This document shows, in pieces, positions 4,119-5,406 of a stretch of DNA of 5,406 nt. This DNA comes from Chloroflexota bacterium (GTDB lineage: Bacteria; Chloroflexota; Anaerolineae; B4-G1; SLSP01). The position numbers and the translations under genes were made by a program. The notes under the pieces were generated by a model. It was not told the DNA's origin and searched no databases. It saw only the letters and a list, made by a program, of their open reading frames with translations. How positions within the stretch are numbered: position 1 is the stretch's first letter; each line of letters begins with the position of its first letter. The DNA lies in NCBI GenBank assembly GCA_009908585.1, contig JAAAOZ010000306.1, positions 1 to 5,406 of the forward strand, given 5' to 3'.

Positions 4119-5125
4119 ATCGCTATTTGACGCCGTTAGATGAAGAGATGCGCGCCGTCGTCGCGCCGCTGGCGGAGAGTTCGCCGGCGCTCTTGTATGG
4201 CATGCTGCGCTATCACCTCGGCTGGGTCGATGAGGCGTTCCGCCCGGCGCAGGTCTACGCCGGCAAACGATTACGACCTTGTTTCTTGCTGCTGGCGTGC
4301 GAAGCGCAGGGCGGCCCGTGGCGCGCGGCGCTCCCGGCGGCGGCGGCCATCGAGTTATTGCACAACTTCACGTTGATCCACGACGATATCGAGGATCACG
4401 ACGAGCGGCGGCGCGGGCGTCCCACGCTGTGGACGCTGTGGGGCGTGCCGCAGGCGATCAACGCGGGAGATGCGCTCTTCGCGTTAGCCTATCAGGCGAT
4501 GTTGAAGCTAGACGCGGGGCCGCTGCCGCCAGCACAGATCGTGCTCGCTCTCCGTCGTTACTCCGAGGCGATTCTCTATATCACCGAGGGACAATGTTTC
4601 GATCTGGCCTTCGAGGCGCAAGAAGAGGTGGCCGAGGCGCCCTATCTCCAGATGATCGAGCGAAAGACCGCCGCGCTGCTGGGGTTGGCGTGCGAATTGG
4701 GCGGTCTCCTCGCGGGCGCCGCCGAGGCGCGTCGGGAGGCGCTGCGGGAGTTCGGCGTGGCGTTGGGGATGGCCTTCCAAATGCAGGATGATGTGCTTGG
4801 GCTGTGGGGCGATCCGGCCCGCACGGGCAAGCCCATCGGCTCCGATCTGCGCCGGCGCAAGAAGACGCTGCCCATTCTCCACGGGATGGCGCACAGTTCG
4901 GCGTTGCGGGAACTGCTGACGCATCCTGATCAGGAGATGGACGAGGCGCAGGTCGCGCGGGCGCTCGATCTCCTGGCGGGGACGGGGAGTCGCGCCTACA
5001 CGGAGGAGCGCGCCGGCGCGTACCATCGCACGGCGATGGCAGCGTTGGATCGCACCAAGGGCCAAGGCGAGGCCCAAGCGCAGCTTATCGCCCTGGCGGA
5101 GGGGTTGTTGCGCCGCGATAAGTGA
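4109..5125 (+). CDS. short-chain polyprenyl (probably geranylgeranyl) diphosphate synthase
   Basis: This 338-residue all-alpha trans-prenyltransferase adds IPP units to an allylic diphosphate. Visible motifs: GKRLRP at 52-57 (IPP contact), the first Asp-rich motif DDIED at 92-96 followed by RRRGRPTLW, ERKTAALL at 184-191, and the second Asp-rich motif QDDVLGLWGD at 226-235 with GKPIGSDLRRRKKT after it. Chain length: the first motif has no two-residue insertion, and an aromatic, F87, stands five residues before it. That matches the archaeal-type geranylgeranyl synthases and argues for a C20 product; this is inference. The second motif ends in Gly instead of Asp, as in several GGPP synthases. 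It is translationally coupled to fni, so the pair supplies DMAPP and extends it. Candidates for the product's use are carotenoids, quinone tails or membrane isoprenoids. An FPP synthase is the main alternative. Confidence 0.93.
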   Translation: MDLNRYLTPLDEEMRAVVAPLAESSPALLYGMLRYHLGWVDEAFRPAQVYAGKRLRPCFLLLACEAQGGPWRAALPAAAAIELLHNFTLIHDDIEDHDERRRGRPTLWTLWGVPQAINAGDALFALAYQAMLKLDAGPLPPAQIVLALRRYSEAILYITEGQCFDLAFEAQEEVAEAPYLQMIERKTAALLGLACELGGLLAGAAEARREALREFGVALGMAFQMQDDVLGLWGDPARTGKPIGSDLRRRKKTLPILHGMAHSSALRELLTHPDQEMDEAQVARALDLLAGTGSRAYTEERAGAYHRTAMAALDRTKGQGEAQAQLIALAEGLLRRDK

Positions 5126-5149
5126 TGTTGGGGATGCAAAAATAAGAAG

Positions 5150-5182
5150 AGGCCGACACGCGTGCTGCGTGTCGGCCTTTTT
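5150..5182 (+). terminator. strong Rho-independent terminator, usable from both sides
   Basis: A perfect 12-bp stem pairs AGGCCGACACGC (5150-5161) with GCGTGTCGGCCT (5167-5178), with loop GTGCT and then TTTT. It ends the fni-prenyl synthase operon 24 bases after the stop. On the minus strand the hairpin is followed by CTTCTTATTTTT, so it can also stop transcripts from the convergent phosphofructokinase gene. Confidence 0.92.
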
Positions 5183-5216
5183 AGTGAGGGCACTTGCGTA
5201 ACCGTCGCAAGGGTAG

Positions 5217-5233
5217 GCTGTTTTTCAAACAGC
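5217..5233. other. small hairpin between convergent genes
   Basis: GCTGTTT (5217-5223) and AAACAGC (5227-5233) make a 7-bp stem with a 3-nt loop, 30 bases past the phosphofructokinase stop. No T-run follows on either strand, so it is not a classic terminator; a 3'-end stabilising or pausing hairpin is possible. Confidence 0.35.
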
Positions 5234-5262
5234 TCTAAGATGATACTTTTGGATGTACGTCG

Positions 5263-5406
5263 TCAGTCCAATAGATCCGCCAGTTCTAACAGCGTGGGAT
5301 CTAGGGGCTTCAGCTTCTCCACAGCCTTCTCCAACGGGTAAAGCTCGACTCCGCTGCCGCGCAGGGCCGTCATCTTACCGCTCTCGCCAGTGAGCAGCGC
5401 CTTCGC
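5263..5406 (-). CDS. pfkA: 6-phosphofructokinase (C-terminal 47 residues, cut by window edge)
   Basis: The reverse strand is open from the right edge to TGA at 5265-5263. The 47 residues include LLTGESGKMTALRG, then PLEKAVEKLKPLDP and LLELADLLD. This is the C-terminal pattern of bacterial phosphofructokinases of the PPi-dependent or mixed-substrate group (G-x-M-x-ALRG, then PLEEA-x-x-LK). Known role: phosphorylation of fructose 6-phosphate in glycolysis. The residues that decide ATP versus pyrophosphate lie outside the window. The gene converges on the isoprenoid operon. The call rests on the tail only, so the name is moderate. Confidence 0.72.
   Translation of the reverse strand, partial: AKALLTGESGKMTALRGSGVELYPLEKAVEKLKPLDPTLLELADLLD

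Noticed and set aside
4279..5077. Long alternative frames over the prenyl synthase gene
   Set aside because: The 4109-5125 frame carries all prenyltransferase motifs; the others have none and consist of GC-driven Arg/Gly-rich sequence.

Overview
The window is 5.4 kb of GC-rich bacterial chromosome with AT-rich promoter gaps. It holds seven protein genes, five complete and one cut at each edge. No RNA gene, CRISPR array, transposase or phage gene was seen. Consensus sigma-70-type promoters, a stand-alone acyl carrier protein, an FMN-type (type 2) isopentenyl diphosphate isomerase, a CarH-like B12 photoreceptor regulator and a phosphofructokinase tail resembling the PPi/mixed-substrate group suggest a free-living bacterium. 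Chloroflexota is my guess, but that is inference only and no taxonomic marker is present.

Left part (1-1929). A DegV-family fatty-acid-binding protein (minus strand, cut at base 1) is divergent from a MerR-family regulator (669-1646). The regulator carries the residue set of the adenosylcobalamin photosensor CarH. The 232-bp gap between them has two -35/-10 promoters with identical boxes and 17-bp spacers, firing outward. Three 11-bp-phased TNNACA direct repeats overlap the degV -35 box, which is the arrangement described for CarH operators. The likely picture is a light- and B12-responsive switch acting on degV and possibly on carH itself. A 283-bp gene-free stretch follows, with a terminator-like region and a degenerate purine-rich inverted repeat.

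Middle (1930-3050). On the minus strand, acpP (2638-2886) ends at a strong terminator and is followed by a YfcE/MJ0936-type metallophosphoesterase (1930-2547). The 164-bp gap between acpP and the divergent isoprenoid genes holds two promoters whose -35 boxes are only 2 bp apart. It also holds two copies of the inverted repeat ATTGAnnnTCAAT. The core TTGAnnnTCAA occurs a third time at the degV promoter, and I found it nowhere else by eye. This suggests one unidentified regulator shared by degV, acpP and the isoprenoid operon.

Right part (3051-5406). Type 2 IPP isomerase (fni) overlaps by 10 bp a short-chain prenyl diphosphate synthase with geranylgeranyl diphosphate synthase-like features. Together they would convert IPP to DMAPP and then elongate to a C20-type precursor for carotenoids, quinones or similar lipids. 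The operon ends at a strong terminator shared with a convergent phosphofructokinase gene cut by the right edge.
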